DNA of 64,000 nucleotides from CAWJMD01 sp963700925 (GTDB lineage: Bacteria; Actinomycetota; Actinomycetes; Actinomycetales; CAWJMD01). Of the stretch, positions 17,209 through 26,056 are shown piece by piece. The notes below the pieces were generated by a model that did not search any database, was not told where the DNA came from, and was given only the letters and a program-made list of their open reading frames with translations. The stretch is taken from positions 1,984,001 to 2,048,000 of the forward strand of contig OY969553.1 in NCBI GenBank assembly GCA_963700925.1. The letters are read 5' to 3'. Numbering within the stretch: the stretch's first letter is position 1; the number at the start of each line of letters is the position of its first letter. The position numbers and the translations under genes are program-made.

Positions 17209-17238
17209 TTGACTTATATAAGTCGCTACCGGTAGACA
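17209..17238 (+). promoter_or_regulatory. Promoter with embedded 14-base palindromic ArsR operator
   Basis: GACTTATATAAGTC at 17211-17224 is a perfect 14-base palindrome. It overlaps a TTGACT -35 box (17209-17214); TAGACA at 17233-17238 lies 18 bases downstream as -10. The SRPBCC start is 36 bases further on. Binding of the downstream ArsR protein would block polymerase. Confidence 0.75.
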
Positions 17239-17273
17239 GGTGTTCCCGTCAGGCAGAACACGAGGAGCGCACC

Positions 17274-17933
17274 ATGATCGATGTCAGCAGGCAGGTCGGC
17301 GCCGTCGTCCGGGAGGTCTCCACCGGCGAGCGCGACGGCCGTCCCACCAAGGTCGTCGTCGCTACCCGGACGTATCCCTCCCCCGTCGACGACGTGTGGG
17401 ACGCCCTGACCTCCCAGGAACGGATCCCGCGGTGGTTCAACCCGGTCTCGGGCGACCTGCAGGTCGGAGGCCGATTCCAGGTGGAGAACAACGCGGGCGG
17501 AGAGGTCGTCTCGTGCGACCCGCCTCGCTCGTTCGAGATCACCTGGGAGTACGCGGGCGACGCGAGCTGGGTCGTCGTGACGCTGGTACCCGACGGGGAC
17601 GCCACGACGCTTGAGCTGCGGCACACGGCGCACCCACCCGAGGAGTTCTGGGGCACCTACGGCCCCGGCGCCGTGGGGGTCGGCTGGGAGCTGAGCCTGA
17701 TGGGTCTGGACCTGCACCTGGCGTCGGGGGAGGCGCTCGACCCGGCCGTCGTCGAGGCCTGGTCCTCCTCGGACGAGGGACGTGAGTACCTCGGCGGCAG
17801 CAGCGCCGGCTGGGCGGATGCGGCGATCGCCGACGGCGACGACGAGAAGGCCGCTCGGGCAGCTGAGCGTGCCACCACCGCCGCCTACACCGGAGTCCCT
17901 CAGGACGAGACCACGACGCCGTCCAACGCCTGA
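17274..17933 (+). CDS. SRPBCC/AHSA1-domain protein
   Basis: A 219-residue protein with an Aha1/START-like hydrophobic-cavity fold: VVVATRTYPSPVDDVWDALTS at the start of the domain, IPRWFNPVSGDLQVGGRF and FEITWEYAG in the middle, LMGLDLHLASGEAL in the closing helix, then a charged tail of about 60 residues. Members bind small hydrophobic molecules or act as co-chaperone-like proteins. ATG at 17274 has GAGGAG upstream. The stop overlaps the ArsR start by one base, the classic actinobacterial SRPBCC-ArsR pair. Confidence 0.85.
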   Translation: MIDVSRQVGAVVREVSTGERDGRPTKVVVATRTYPSPVDDVWDALTSQERIPRWFNPVSGDLQVGGRFQVENNAGGEVVSCDPPRSFEITWEYAGDASWVVVTLVPDGDATTLELRHTAHPPEEFWGTYGPGAVGVGWELSLMGLDLHLASGEALDPAVVEAWSSSDEGREYLGGSSAGWADAAIADGDDEKAARAAERATTAAYTGVPQDETTTPSNA

Positions 17934-18265
17934 TGCACGCCTTCGACGTTCTCGGTGACCCGGTGCGCCGGCGAATCCTCGAGCTGCTCGCGGACGGCGA
18001 ACACACGTCAGGCGCCGTTACCGAGACCGTGCGGGCTGAGTTCGGCATCTCGCAGCCTGCCGTGTCTCAGCACCTGAAGGTGTTGCGCGAGAACGGTTTC
18101 GCCACGGTTCGCGCCGAGGGAACGAGGCGCCTCTACGCCGTCGACGCCACCGGGATGCAGGAGGTCGATGCGTGGGTCGAGCAGTTCCGGGCGTTCTGGA
18201 ACCAGCGTCTCGACGCCCTCGGTACCGAGCTGGCGCGGGGCCGTCGCGCGCGATCCTCGTCCTGA
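17933..18265 (+). CDS. ArsR-family regulator coupled to the SRPBCC gene
   Basis: A compact 110-residue ArsR winged helix: DVLGDPVRRRILELLADGEH, FGISQPAVSQHLKVLRENGF as recognition helix, then the wing RAEGTRRLYAVDA. It has no cysteine metal-site motif, so a metal-independent sensor is likely. ATG at 17933 lies inside TGATG. It presumably binds the perfect palindrome in the operon promoter at 17211-17224 and represses its own expression. Confidence 0.9.
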   Translation: MHAFDVLGDPVRRRILELLADGEHTSGAVTETVRAEFGISQPAVSQHLKVLRENGFATVRAEGTRRLYAVDATGMQEVDAWVEQFRAFWNQRLDALGTELARGRRARSSS

Positions 18266-18277
18266 TGATCCAAATGA

Positions 18278-19140
18278 TCAGCCGAACTGCCAACCGAACA
18301 GGTTCCACTGGAAGCAGAACCACACCAGGCCGAGCATGCCCGCCAGCACTGCGGTCTGGTGCACCCGGGCGAGGATGCCCACAGTGCCGGCGGCGGGTCG
18401 GATGGCCGTCGCGGTCGTGACGACAGCGGCGATGGTGAGGGCGGCGAACACGAGCGGCAGGACCAGGAGCACCCGGATGCTCATCGGTGCCGCGTAGAGG
18501 TACTCGCTCGTGTCACCGAGAAGGATCATGGTATGTACCCCGCAAGGGCCGCGCCGTAGTTCGAGTAGGCCGAGACCTCCCCAGCAGGACGGATCCGAGC
18601 CGGGATGTGTTCTCCCAGAAACGTTTCCAGCGGTGGCACGTCGTCCTTGCTCCGCGCCCCCACGCCGATGCCGCGCGTCTCGAAGCCGGGCGTGTGACTC
18701 ATCAGGTCGGCGAGCGTGATGGGACGGGAGTACGTGTCGGGGATCTGGAACGACGTCAGGTACTCGTTCACGTCGCGGTGGAGGTCCAGCCTGCCGTCCT
18801 GCACGAGCTGCATCACCGCCGTCCAGGTGAAGAGCTTGCTGATCGAGGCGATCCGGACGAGAGACGTCTCCGGGTCGAACGACTTCTCGTTCTCGAGGTC
18901 GGCGAGCCCGTAGCCCTTGCTGAACGGCGTGCTGCCGTTCCCGACCACCGAGATCGTCACTCCCGGAACGTGGTCGGTCTCGAGCAGCGCCGGCACCTCT
19001 CGGTCGAAGAAGTCTGCGAGCTGCTGGGGGTCCGGAACCGGCTGGGAGGTACTCCCTGCTGCGGCGGGTGCTACCCAGAGCATCGCCACCAACGCGGCAC
19101 CCAGGGCAGCCACTGTGCTGATTCTGGTGCTGTGCCTCAT
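18278..19140 (-). pseudogene. Secreted serine hydrolase (beta-lactamase fold) with internal deletion
   Basis: ATG at 19140 begins a signal peptide (AALGAALVAMLWVAPAAAGS) and a penicillin-binding-type fold with SxxK nucleophile motif (IASISKLFTW) and the YSNYG tyrosine motif. The frame then breaks after GAALAGYIP at 18526. The next frame (18529-18278) continues straight into the C-terminal membrane helices of the same protein type (MSIRVLLVLPLVFAALTIAA to FCFQWNLFGWQFG). The middle of the catalytic domain, including the third active-site motif, is missing. This is a deletion pseudogene, not a simple frameshift. Confidence 0.85.
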
Positions 19141-19397
19141 GGCTCGCTCCCTGCTCGTCGTCGAGACCTCGGGAGAACGATGCTGCGGGCGCCGTCCGGT
19201 GGACATCAGCGTCACGGTGTGCGTGACCCCCTGCGAAAGTCGGGCCCCCTCCCGTCCGTCCTTGACCTGACGTCGACTAGAGCTCGTACGGTCGCGCGCG
19301 CAGCACCGGCAGGAAAGAACTGGGGCAGTGTCGGTGGCCGGGGCAAGAATGGTTTCGGCCGATCGGCAGCCACGCGCTCACCAGGAGGACACAGGTC

Positions 19398-20696
19398 ATG
19401 GCGACCACCCCGCGGGCACTTCACCCGCTGAGGTACCAGGCGTACCGGCGACTGTTCGGTGCGCTGATCGCCTCGCTGCTGGGTGCCGGCCTGCTGATCG
19501 TCGGGCTGGTCTGGCAGGTCGTGGAGCTCGGCGGGGGCCCCAGCCAGCTGTCCTTCGTCACCAGCGCCAGTGCGGTCGGCATGCTCGTCACGACCCTGCT
19601 CGGCGGCGCGCTGGCCGACCGGGTGCCGCAGAAGCGACTTCTGTTCGGCGTCGAGGCCCTGCAGGCGGCCGCCATCGGCGTGATCGCAGTCCTGGCGCTC
19701 ACCGACCTGCTGCTGGTCTGGCACCTCGCGGTCGTGTCGCTGCTGACGGGAAGCGCCGCCGGCCTCTACTACCCCGCCTACTCGGCTCTGCTGCCTTCGC
19801 TGATGCCGGCTGAGGACCTGCTCGCCGCCAACGGGCTCGAGGGCGTCCTGCGTCCGGCGCTCGTGCAGGCGGCAGGCCCCGCCCTGGCCAGCTTCCTGAT
19901 CGCGGCGGCGTCGCCAGGAGCGGCGCTCGCCGCAGCAGCCATGGCCGCGGTGGTGTCGGCCGGGTTCGTGCTGAGCCTGCCCCACACCGACGTCCGACGC
20001 GAGATCGTCGACGACGGCAGCCACCAGGTCGTTCAGCTGTTCCGCGACATCCGCGAGGGGGTCGTGTACATGGCGCGGACGCCCTGGCTGCTCGCCACCC
20101 TGCTGTATGCGAGCGTGATGCTCCTGGTGATGATGGGCCCGTTCGAGGTCCTGGTGCCGTTCTCCATCAAGGACCAGGCCGGTGGCGGCCCGCGCGAGCA
20201 CGCCTTCGTCCTCGCCGCGTTCGGCATCGGCGGTGCGATCGGGTCCCTCACCGTGGCGTCGTTCCGGCTCCCCCGCCGCTACCTCACGCTGATGAACCTC
20301 GGGTGGGGGCTCGGCTGCATCCCGCTGGTCGTCTTCGGCGTCTCGTCGCAGGTGTGGGTGATGGTCGTCGCCGGCTTCGTGATGGGCGCCCTGTTCCAGG
20401 GCTCGATGGTGATCTGGGGGACGCTGCTGCAGCGCCGCGTGCCGCCGGAGATGCTGGGCCGCGTCTCCAGCCTCGACTTCTTCGTCTCGCTCGCCTTCAT
20501 GCCGGTGTCGATGGCGCTCGCCGGGCCGGTGAGCGAGCTGGTGGGCCTGCAGACCACGTTCCTCGTCGCCGGGCTCGTGCCCACGGTGCTCGCTGTCGCG
20601 GCCATCCTGGCGGCGCGGATGCCGGCGGACGAGATCGCCCATCCCCTCGACACTGCACCGGCCAAGCACGACGACTCGACCCCCGCGATCCGGTGA
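19398..20696 (+). CDS. Major facilitator superfamily exporter
   Basis: A 432-residue MFS transporter with about twelve helices. The cytoplasmic loop between helices 2 and 3 reads GGALADRVPQKRLL (the G-x-x-x-D-R-x-G-R-R type signature), and SAAGLYYPAYSALLPSLMPAE is typical of the MFS_3 drug/siderophore exporter subgroup. ATG at 19398 has AGGAGG 9 bases upstream. Its stop overlaps GTG of a decayed acetyltransferase gene as GTGA, showing the two once formed a coupled operon. Confidence 0.88.
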   Translation: MATTPRALHPLRYQAYRRLFGALIASLLGAGLLIVGLVWQVVELGGGPSQLSFVTSASAVGMLVTTLLGGALADRVPQKRLLFGVEALQAAAIGVIAVLALTDLLLVWHLAVVSLLTGSAAGLYYPAYSALLPSLMPAEDLLAANGLEGVLRPALVQAAGPALASFLIAAASPGAALAAAAMAAVVSAGFVLSLPHTDVRREIVDDGSHQVVQLFRDIREGVVYMARTPWLLATLLYASVMLLVMMGPFEVLVPFSIKDQAGGGPREHAFVLAAFGIGGAIGSLTVASFRLPRRYLTLMNLGWGLGCIPLVVFGVSSQVWVMVVAGFVMGALFQGSMVIWGTLLQRRVPPEMLGRVSSLDFFVSLAFMPVSMALAGPVSELVGLQTTFLVAGLVPTVLAVAAILAARMPADEIAHPLDTAPAKHDDSTPAIR

Positions 20697-20963
20697 GCGG
20701 ATCGCCGCCGACCGACCTCGTCGTCGAACTGCTCACGCCAAGGCTCTGGCCGTCCTTCGAGGAGCTGATGGACGAGGGCGGACCGGCGGGTCTGGGCGAT
20801 CAGCTGCTTCTACGTGCGCATGGGCCACCGGCGCGAGGGTGTGTTGTCGGCGCTGATCACGTCCGCCCTTGCACTGGCACGCTCGTCCGCCGACGCGGGT
20901 TTCGTCGAGGTCGCTCGCCGCTCGCCGGAGCGGCCGATCATGCGGTTCGTGTTCGGACGATGA
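20693..20963 (+). pseudogene. GNAT acetyltransferase, internally deleted and frameshifted
   Basis: GTG at 20693 overlaps the MFS stop (GTGA) and opens VELLTPRLWPSFEELMDEGG, the start of a GNAT family. After GLGDQ the frame must shift by one base, and the text resumes at ISCFYVRMGHRREGVLSALI (the acetyl-CoA loop region) and ends VEVARRSPERPIMRFVFGR with TGA at 20961-20963. About 70-80 residues normally between the two pieces are missing. The protein cannot be functional. Confidence 0.8.
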
Positions 20964-20990
20964 CGAGCGCACCCCGCTGAGAGGACTGCC

Positions 20991-21620
20991 ATGTCGAAGG
21001 TCATTGCCGACATCACCATGTCGCTGGATGGCTACGTCGCGCCGCCGGGCGCCGACTCCCACCACGAGGTCGGGGACGTCGACGAGCTCCAGACCTGGGT
21101 GATGGAGCAGGACGCCGTCGACACCGAGATCCTCGAGCGGGCGACTGCGGCGACCGGCGCCGTGGTGATGGGCCGGCGCCTCTTCGACATCGTCGACGCA
21201 CCGGGTGTCTGGACGAAGGACGGGGGTTACGGCGCACAGTTCGCGGGGACGCCGCCGTTCTTCGTCGTCACGCACTCGGCGCCGCGCGACGTGCGGCTGG
21301 AGCGTGAGGCGGGTCTGCGACTCACCTTCGTGGAGGGCGTGACGGCCGCAGTCGACCAGGCGAGGGCCGCGGCGACCGACGGCCACGTCGTGATCATGGG
21401 CGGCGCAGACGTCATCGGCCAGGCAATCGAACTGGGTCTCGTGGACGAGCTGCACCTGCACCTCGCACCGATGCTGCTCGGTGGCGGAACGCGGCTCTTT
21501 CGGGACGGCATGCGCGAGAAGTACCGCCAACGTCACGTCCGCCCTTCGAGCAACGCCGTCCACCTCGTCTACGAACGGCTGGTCAGCGCCGAACAGCAGC
21601 TCGAGGCGTCACAGCGGTAG
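20991..21620 (+). CDS. Dihydrofolate reductase-like protein (RibD C-terminal domain)
   Basis: A 209-residue NADPH-dependent reductase of the DHFR/RibD_C superfamily. The opening MSKVIADITMSLDGYVAPPG is the family signature; GAVVMGRRLFD and VVIMGGADVIGQAIELGLVDELHLHLAPMLLGGG carry the cofactor-binding and substrate-side motifs. Actinomycetes hold many such paralogues of unknown substrate; it is not a true RibD since the deaminase domain is absent. ATG at 20991 has GAGAGGA upstream. Confidence 0.88.
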   Translation: MSKVIADITMSLDGYVAPPGADSHHEVGDVDELQTWVMEQDAVDTEILERATAATGAVVMGRRLFDIVDAPGVWTKDGGYGAQFAGTPPFFVVTHSAPRDVRLEREAGLRLTFVEGVTAAVDQARAAATDGHVVIMGGADVIGQAIELGLVDELHLHLAPMLLGGGTRLFRDGMREKYRQRHVRPSSNAVHLVYERLVSAEQQLEASQR

Positions 21621-21687
21621 CTCCGAGGCCCGGCAGGGCAACCGGGCCGATCGGGCGAGCAGGCACGGTGCGTGCAAGCATCGAGTG

Positions 21688-22680
21688 ATGGGCGACGAGT
21701 TCGAGCGGGACACCGACTACATCACCGACCGCATCACGCGCGACGGGGCCGACGGCTGGCCGGTCGAGCCGGGCCGGTACCGCCTGGTCGCCGCCCGGGC
21801 ATGTCCGTGGGCGAGCCGCGCGGTCATCGTCCGCCGCCTGCTTGGCCTTGAGGACGCGATCTCGATGGGCCTCGCCGGACCGACGCACGACGAGCGGTCG
21901 TGGCAGTTCGAACTCGACCCCGGCGGCGTCGACCCGGTGCTGCGGATCCATCACCTGCAGGAGGCATACCTCGCCCGATTTCCCAACTACCCCAAGGGCA
22001 TCACCGTCCCCGCCATCGTTGACGTGCCCAGCGGCGTCGTGGTCACCAACGACTTCGCCCAGATCACGCGCGACCTGTCGACGGAGTGGACCGAGCACCA
22101 CCGCGCCGGCGCCCCGCAGCTCTACCCGGAGGCGCTGCGTGACCAGATCGACGAGGTCGCCGAACGCGTCTACACCGAGGTGAACAACGGCGTGTACCGC
22201 TGCGGCTTCGCCGGTTCTCAGGCGGCGTACGACGCTGCCTACCAACGGTTGTGGACGGCGCTCGACTGGTTGGAGGAGCGCTTGGCCGAGCGACGGTACC
22301 TGGTCGGCGACACGATCACCGAGGTCGACGTGCGTCTGTTCACCACGCTGGCGCGCTTCGACGCGGTCTACCACGGGCACTTCAAGTGCAACCGGCAGAA
22401 GCTGGCCGAGATGCCGGCGCTCTGGGCCTACGCGCGTGATCTGTTCCAGACACCGGGCTTCGGCGACACCACCGACTTCGCGCAGATCAAGAGGCACTAC
22501 TACGTGGTGCACACGGAGATCAACCCGACCAGGATCGTGCCTGCCGGGCCGGACCCGTCAGGCTGGCTGACGCCCCACGGACGAGAGTCGTTGGGCGGCA
22601 GGCCGTTCGGCGACGGAACCGCCCCAGGGCCGGTGCGCGAGGGCGAAGTCGTGCCTCCCCTGAGGCGCGAGGCGGCGTGA
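21688..22680 (+). CDS. Glutathionyl-hydroquinone reductase-type transferase (ECM4/YqjG family)
   Basis: A 330-residue Xi-class glutathione-S-transferase-like protein. The thioredoxin-fold part holds Cys39 in ARACPWASR, the nucleophile that reduces thiol-conjugated hydroquinones. IHHLQEAYLARFPNYPKGITVPAIVD and NDFAQITRDL follow, and a helical C-terminal domain with YLVGDTITEVDVRLFTTLARFD. In actinomycetes the thiol partner is probably mycothiol rather than glutathione (inference). ATG at 21688 is preferred; GTG at 21685 is an alternative. Confidence 0.9.
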   Translation: MGDEFERDTDYITDRITRDGADGWPVEPGRYRLVAARACPWASRAVIVRRLLGLEDAISMGLAGPTHDERSWQFELDPGGVDPVLRIHHLQEAYLARFPNYPKGITVPAIVDVPSGVVVTNDFAQITRDLSTEWTEHHRAGAPQLYPEALRDQIDEVAERVYTEVNNGVYRCGFAGSQAAYDAAYQRLWTALDWLEERLAERRYLVGDTITEVDVRLFTTLARFDAVYHGHFKCNRQKLAEMPALWAYARDLFQTPGFGDTTDFAQIKRHYYVVHTEINPTRIVPAGPDPSGWLTPHGRESLGGRPFGDGTAPGPVREGEVVPPLRREAA

Positions 22681-22693
22681 CCTGACCCAGCCG

Positions 22694-23842
22694 TCAGACA
22701 GCCTGACGTTGCCGGGCTACGGCGCGCGCGATCCGCAGGGCGTCGATGCGCAGCTCGCGGAGCATTCCGCTGATGGGGTTCGTGTAGCCGGTGAAGTACA
22801 GCCCGGGAGCGCCAGGCGCCGTCCGCGGGCCATGCACGCTCGGCCCTCCGCGCTCGTCCAGAACCCCGAGGTGTCCCACCAGACCATCGAGCCCCCGCCG
22901 GTATCCCGTGGCCGCCACCACCGCGTCTGGGGTGATCCTCGACCCGTCGGCGAGCACGATCGCGGCGCCGTCGAACGATGCCACTGCCGCGACCGGCTCG
23001 ACGGTCCTGGCCTGCACGGCCGCGATCAGCCCGACGTCCTGCACCGGCACCGACCCCGCCAGCACGCGGGTGTACATCCCGGTGTCAGGACGGGGAAGGC
23101 CGTGCTCGGCGAGGTCTGGAACCTGCAGCAGCCCGACGACGCGCGCGATCCGGTCGACCAACGGCGGGGGCAGGCGGCGGACGAGGATGCCGGTGGCCTG
23201 GGCGGGCCACCCCGCACTCGTCCGACGCACGATGTGCGGGGCGGTGCGGACGGCCAGACGGACCCGGCTCGCGCCGCCCTCGACCAGGTCGACGGCGATC
23301 TCCGCACCGGTGTTGCCGACCCCGACGACGAGCACGTCCTGGCCGACGTACGGCGTGGCGTTGCGGTACGTGCTGGCATGCCGGACGTCACCCGGGAAGG
23401 TGGCGACGCCGGGCCAGTCGAGCGCCGACGGAGTGTGGTTGTAGCCGGTGGCAACGACGACCTGCGGGGCTGAGAGGGACTGGCCGTCAGCGGTGCGAAG
23501 GAGCCATCCGTCGCCGTCGCGCTCGAGCCGTTCCACCTCGACACCGGTGCGCACCTCGATGCCGTGGTGCTCGACGTACCCCTCCAGGTAGCGCACCACG
23601 TCGTCGCGGCTGACCCACCGTCCGAACGTCTTCGGAATGGGCAGGCCTGGAAGGCCCGACAGACGACGCGGGGTGTGCAGGTGCAGGCGGTCGTAGTGCG
23701 CGCGCCACGAAGCACCGACGGCGTCGGACCTCTCCAGCACCACCGCCGGCACTCCTCGGCGGGTGAGCGCGGCAGCGACCGCCAGGCCGCCCGGCCCGGC
23801 ACCGATGACGTGCACAGGGTCGGGCTGCAGTCCGGTGACCAT
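22694..23842 (-). CDS. Flavin-dependent monooxygenase / NAD(P)-binding oxidoreductase
   Basis: A 382-residue two-dinucleotide-fold flavoprotein. GAGPGG at 14-19 binds FAD; GVGNTG near 198-203 binds NADPH; ATGYNHTP and AATGYRRG are the conserved ATG motifs. WRAHYDRLHLHTPRRLSGLPG matches the group of FMO/Baeyer-Villiger-like enzymes that oxidise lipophilic substrates. Substrate unknown. It converges on the hydroquinone reductase gene and is divergent from the CoA transferase gene with a 95-base gap. Confidence 0.87.
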   Translation of the reverse strand: MVTGLQPDPVHVIGAGPGGLAVAAALTRRGVPAVVLERSDAVGASWRAHYDRLHLHTPRRLSGLPGLPIPKTFGRWVSRDDVVRYLEGYVEHHGIEVRTGVEVERLERDGDGWLLRTADGQSLSAPQVVVATGYNHTPSALDWPGVATFPGDVRHASTYRNATPYVGQDVLVVGVGNTGAEIAVDLVEGGASRVRLAVRTAPHIVRRTSAGWPAQATGILVRRLPPPLVDRIARVVGLLQVPDLAEHGLPRPDTGMYTRVLAGSVPVQDVGLIAAVQARTVEPVAAVASFDGAAIVLADGSRITPDAVVAATGYRRGLDGLVGHLGVLDERGGPSVHGPRTAPGAPGLYFTGYTNPISGMLRELRIDALRIARAVARQRQAV

Positions 23843-23937
23843 CCCGTGTTCCTACCACTGCCGCTCGCGCCGCCCGGACAGCGCGTGCGAGCCTGTGCAC
23901 GTCATCGGTGCCGGGAGGTGGATGCGAGGCTGGCTCG

Positions 23938-25047
23938 ATGGACGAGCGAACCGGCCCGCTGCGGGGCGTGAAGGTCGTGGAGCTGGCGGGCATCGGACCG
24001 GCGCCGCACGCGGCGATGACGCTGGCCGACCTGGGCGCGGATGTGATCCGGATCGAACGTCCGGGTGGAAGTGACCTTCACGGGCCCCGCGAGACGGACC
24101 TGCTGACCCGGGGCCGGCCCAGTGTGGCCCTGGATCTCAAGGATCCGGCCGCCGTGGCCGTGGTGCTCGACCTCGTCGAGAGAGCGGATGTGCTGGTCGA
24201 AGGCATGCGGCCCGGGGTGGCCGAGCGCCTCGGTCTCGGTCCGGACGAGTGCCTCGGTCGAAACACCCGGCTGGTGTACGGGCGGATGACGGGCTGGGGG
24301 CAGGAGGGTCCGCTGGCCGGTCGCGCGGGCCACGACATCAACTACATCGCCGTCTCCGGTGTGCTGCACGGGCTCGGACGAGAGGGCGGTCCGCCCCAGT
24401 TCCCGCAGAACCTGCTGGGCGACTTCGGCGGCGGCTCAACGTATCTCGTCATCGGGGTGCTCGCCGCTTTGGTGGAGGCGCGCACCAGCGGCCAAGGGCA
24501 GGTGGTCGACGCGGCGATCGTCGACGGTGCCGCGCACCTCGGCACGATGTTCGCGGGGATGCTCGCCGGCGGCGCACAGTCGGAGCAGCGCGGACGAGGA
24601 CTGCTCGACTCCGGGGCACCGTTCTACGACGTGTACGCGACCTCAGACGGCGAGCACGTGGCTGTCGGGGCGCTGGAGCCCGCGTTCTATGCAGCCCTGC
24701 TCGGCGGCCTGGGCCTGGCCGACGACGAGGTTCCGGACCGCTACGACCCAGCGCAGTGGCCGGCGCTGCGCACCGTTCTCGCAGAACGATTCTCGCAGCG
24801 CACCCAGCAGGAGTGGGCCGAGGTCTTCGAGGGCACCGACGCGTGCGTGACACCCGTCCTGCCGATGACGCGAGCCGCTGCTCACCCGCACCTGGCCGCG
24901 CGCGGCACCTACGTCGAGCACCACGGTGTCGTGCAACCCGCTCCGGCGCCGCGGTTCTCGCGGACGGTGCCCACGCTGACCACCCCACCCTCGGAGCCCG
25001 TGGACGTCCAGGATGTGTTGCGATCGTGGGGTATCGACCCCGCCTGA
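23938..25047 (+). CDS. CaiB/BaiF CoA-transferase family protein (alpha-methylacyl-CoA racemase-like)
   Basis: A 369-residue family III CoA-transferase fold. LRGVKVVELAGIGPAPHAAMTLADLGADVIRIERP is the conserved N-terminus; LTRGRPSVALDLKDP, RAGHDINYIAVSG (catalytic His-Asp region) and NLLGDFGGGSTYLVIGVLAAL (catalytic Asp) match alpha-methylacyl-CoA racemase, which epimerises 2-methyl-branched acyl-CoAs for beta-oxidation. ATG at 23938 is chosen because it fits the family N-terminus. Racemase is more likely than transferase. Confidence 0.88.
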   Translation: MDERTGPLRGVKVVELAGIGPAPHAAMTLADLGADVIRIERPGGSDLHGPRETDLLTRGRPSVALDLKDPAAVAVVLDLVERADVLVEGMRPGVAERLGLGPDECLGRNTRLVYGRMTGWGQEGPLAGRAGHDINYIAVSGVLHGLGREGGPPQFPQNLLGDFGGGSTYLVIGVLAALVEARTSGQGQVVDAAIVDGAAHLGTMFAGMLAGGAQSEQRGRGLLDSGAPFYDVYATSDGEHVAVGALEPAFYAALLGGLGLADDEVPDRYDPAQWPALRTVLAERFSQRTQQEWAEVFEGTDACVTPVLPMTRAAAHPHLAARGTYVEHHGVVQPAPAPRFSRTVPTLTTPPSEPVDVQDVLRSWGIDPA

Positions 25048-25114
25048 TCGCCCCGCGCCAGGTCCGAGTGGGTACCGCTCGACCAGCTCGGACCCCAGCC
25101 TGCCCCCTCAAGCC

Positions 25115-25191
25115 GGGCACAACTGGGGGAAGGTTTGCTCGTCTCGGCTCGAATAGGCCCTGAAACGGCGTACTTTCCCCCAGTTGTGCCC
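25115..25191. repeat. 17-base perfect inverted repeat between convergent genes
   Basis: GGGCACAACTGGGGGAA (25115-25131) is repeated in perfect inverted orientation at 25175-25191, with 43 bases between. It lies in the 157-base gap between the 3' ends of the racemase and ABC permease genes. It may be a long bidirectional terminator or the ends of a tiny mobile element; there is no coding sequence inside. Confidence 0.8.
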
Positions 25192-25204
25192 ACCCCGATC
25201 TACG

Positions 25205-26056
25205 TCACCGTGAGAGCGCCTGGTACCGGCGGACGCTCAGCGCCCCGAACCCCAGGCTGATCACGATCGGGAAGACCACGGCCAGCAACAGACCGTTCTG
25301 CGTGGCCCACCCTCCACCCACGACACCCGGGTTGCCGAACAGCTCGCGGGTCGCGCTGACGGTAGCCGCCATCGGGTTCCACTCGGAGACAGCGGCCAAC
25401 CAGCCCGGCATCGTCGTGGTGGCTACGAATGCGTTGGACAGGAAGGCGAAGGGCCACACCAGGATCGAGACCGCCATCACCGCCCCGGGGTCACGGGTCA
25501 CCAGGCCGAGGTAGATCCCGAGCCACAGGCAGGCGACCCGCAGCAGCAGGAGCAGACCGACCGCTGCCGCAGCGGCCGCCAGCCCAGCGGGCCTCCAGCC
25601 GATCACGAGGCCGCACACCAGCATGACCGCCAGGCCGACCGCAGAGGCAGCCATGTCGGCGAGGCAGCGACCCAGCACGACGCCCGACGGGGCCATCGGC
25701 ATCGACCGGAACCGGTCGGTCACACCGCGACTGGCGTCGGTTGCGACCGCTGTCATCGTCGCCTCCAAGCCGAACACCATCGTCAGCGCGAGCATCCCGG
25801 GGAAGAGGAACTCCCGGTAGTCACCGCCGCCGGGCACGAACATGCCTCCGCCCAGGAGGTACCCGAACATCAGCACCATCAGGACGGGGAACAGCAGGCC
25901 GATGAGCAGCTGCATCGGCTGGCGCCGCCAGTGCGCGACGTCGCGGGCGGCGACGGTGAGCGCGTCGGAGAGGGCCCAGTACAGGCGTCCGGACGCGGTT
26001 CGGTCGTCGCCGACAGTCAGTGGTAGCGGCGCTGTCTGGTTCGTGGTCGCAGTCAT
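25205..26056 (-). CDS. ABC-2 type drug exporter permease
   Basis: A 283-residue six-helix ABC-2 permease of the DrrB kind. LLIGLLFPVLMVLMFGYLLG marks the first helix pair and REFLFPGMLALTMVFGLE the conserved loop; NPMAATVSATRELFGNPG is the typical signature before the last helix. ATG at 26056 has AGGAGG and overlaps the stop of the ATPase gene as ATGA. With the ATPase it forms a complete exporter, predicted to expel a hydrophobic drug or lipid. Confidence 0.9.
   Translation of the reverse strand: MTATTNQTAPLPLTVGDDRTASGRLYWALSDALTVAARDVAHWRRQPMQLLIGLLFPVLMVLMFGYLLGGGMFVPGGGDYREFLFPGMLALTMVFGLEATMTAVATDASRGVTDRFRSMPMAPSGVVLGRCLADMAASAVGLAVMLVCGLVIGWRPAGLAAAAAAVGLLLLLRVACLWLGIYLGLVTRDPGAVMAVSILVWPFAFLSNAFVATTTMPGWLAAVSEWNPMAATVSATRELFGNPGVVGGGWATQNGLLLAVVFPIVISLGFGALSVRRYQALSR

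Noticed and set aside
19212..20669. 485-codon open frame on the minus strand opposite the MFS gene
   Set aside because: Composition is His/Arg/Gln/Glu-rich and lacks any domain; it is the antisense shadow of a well-supported MFS transporter, as expected at 70 percent GC.
25115..25191. Insertion sequence ends
   Set aside because: Only 43 bases lie between the arms, with no transposase; retained only as an inverted repeat of unknown role.
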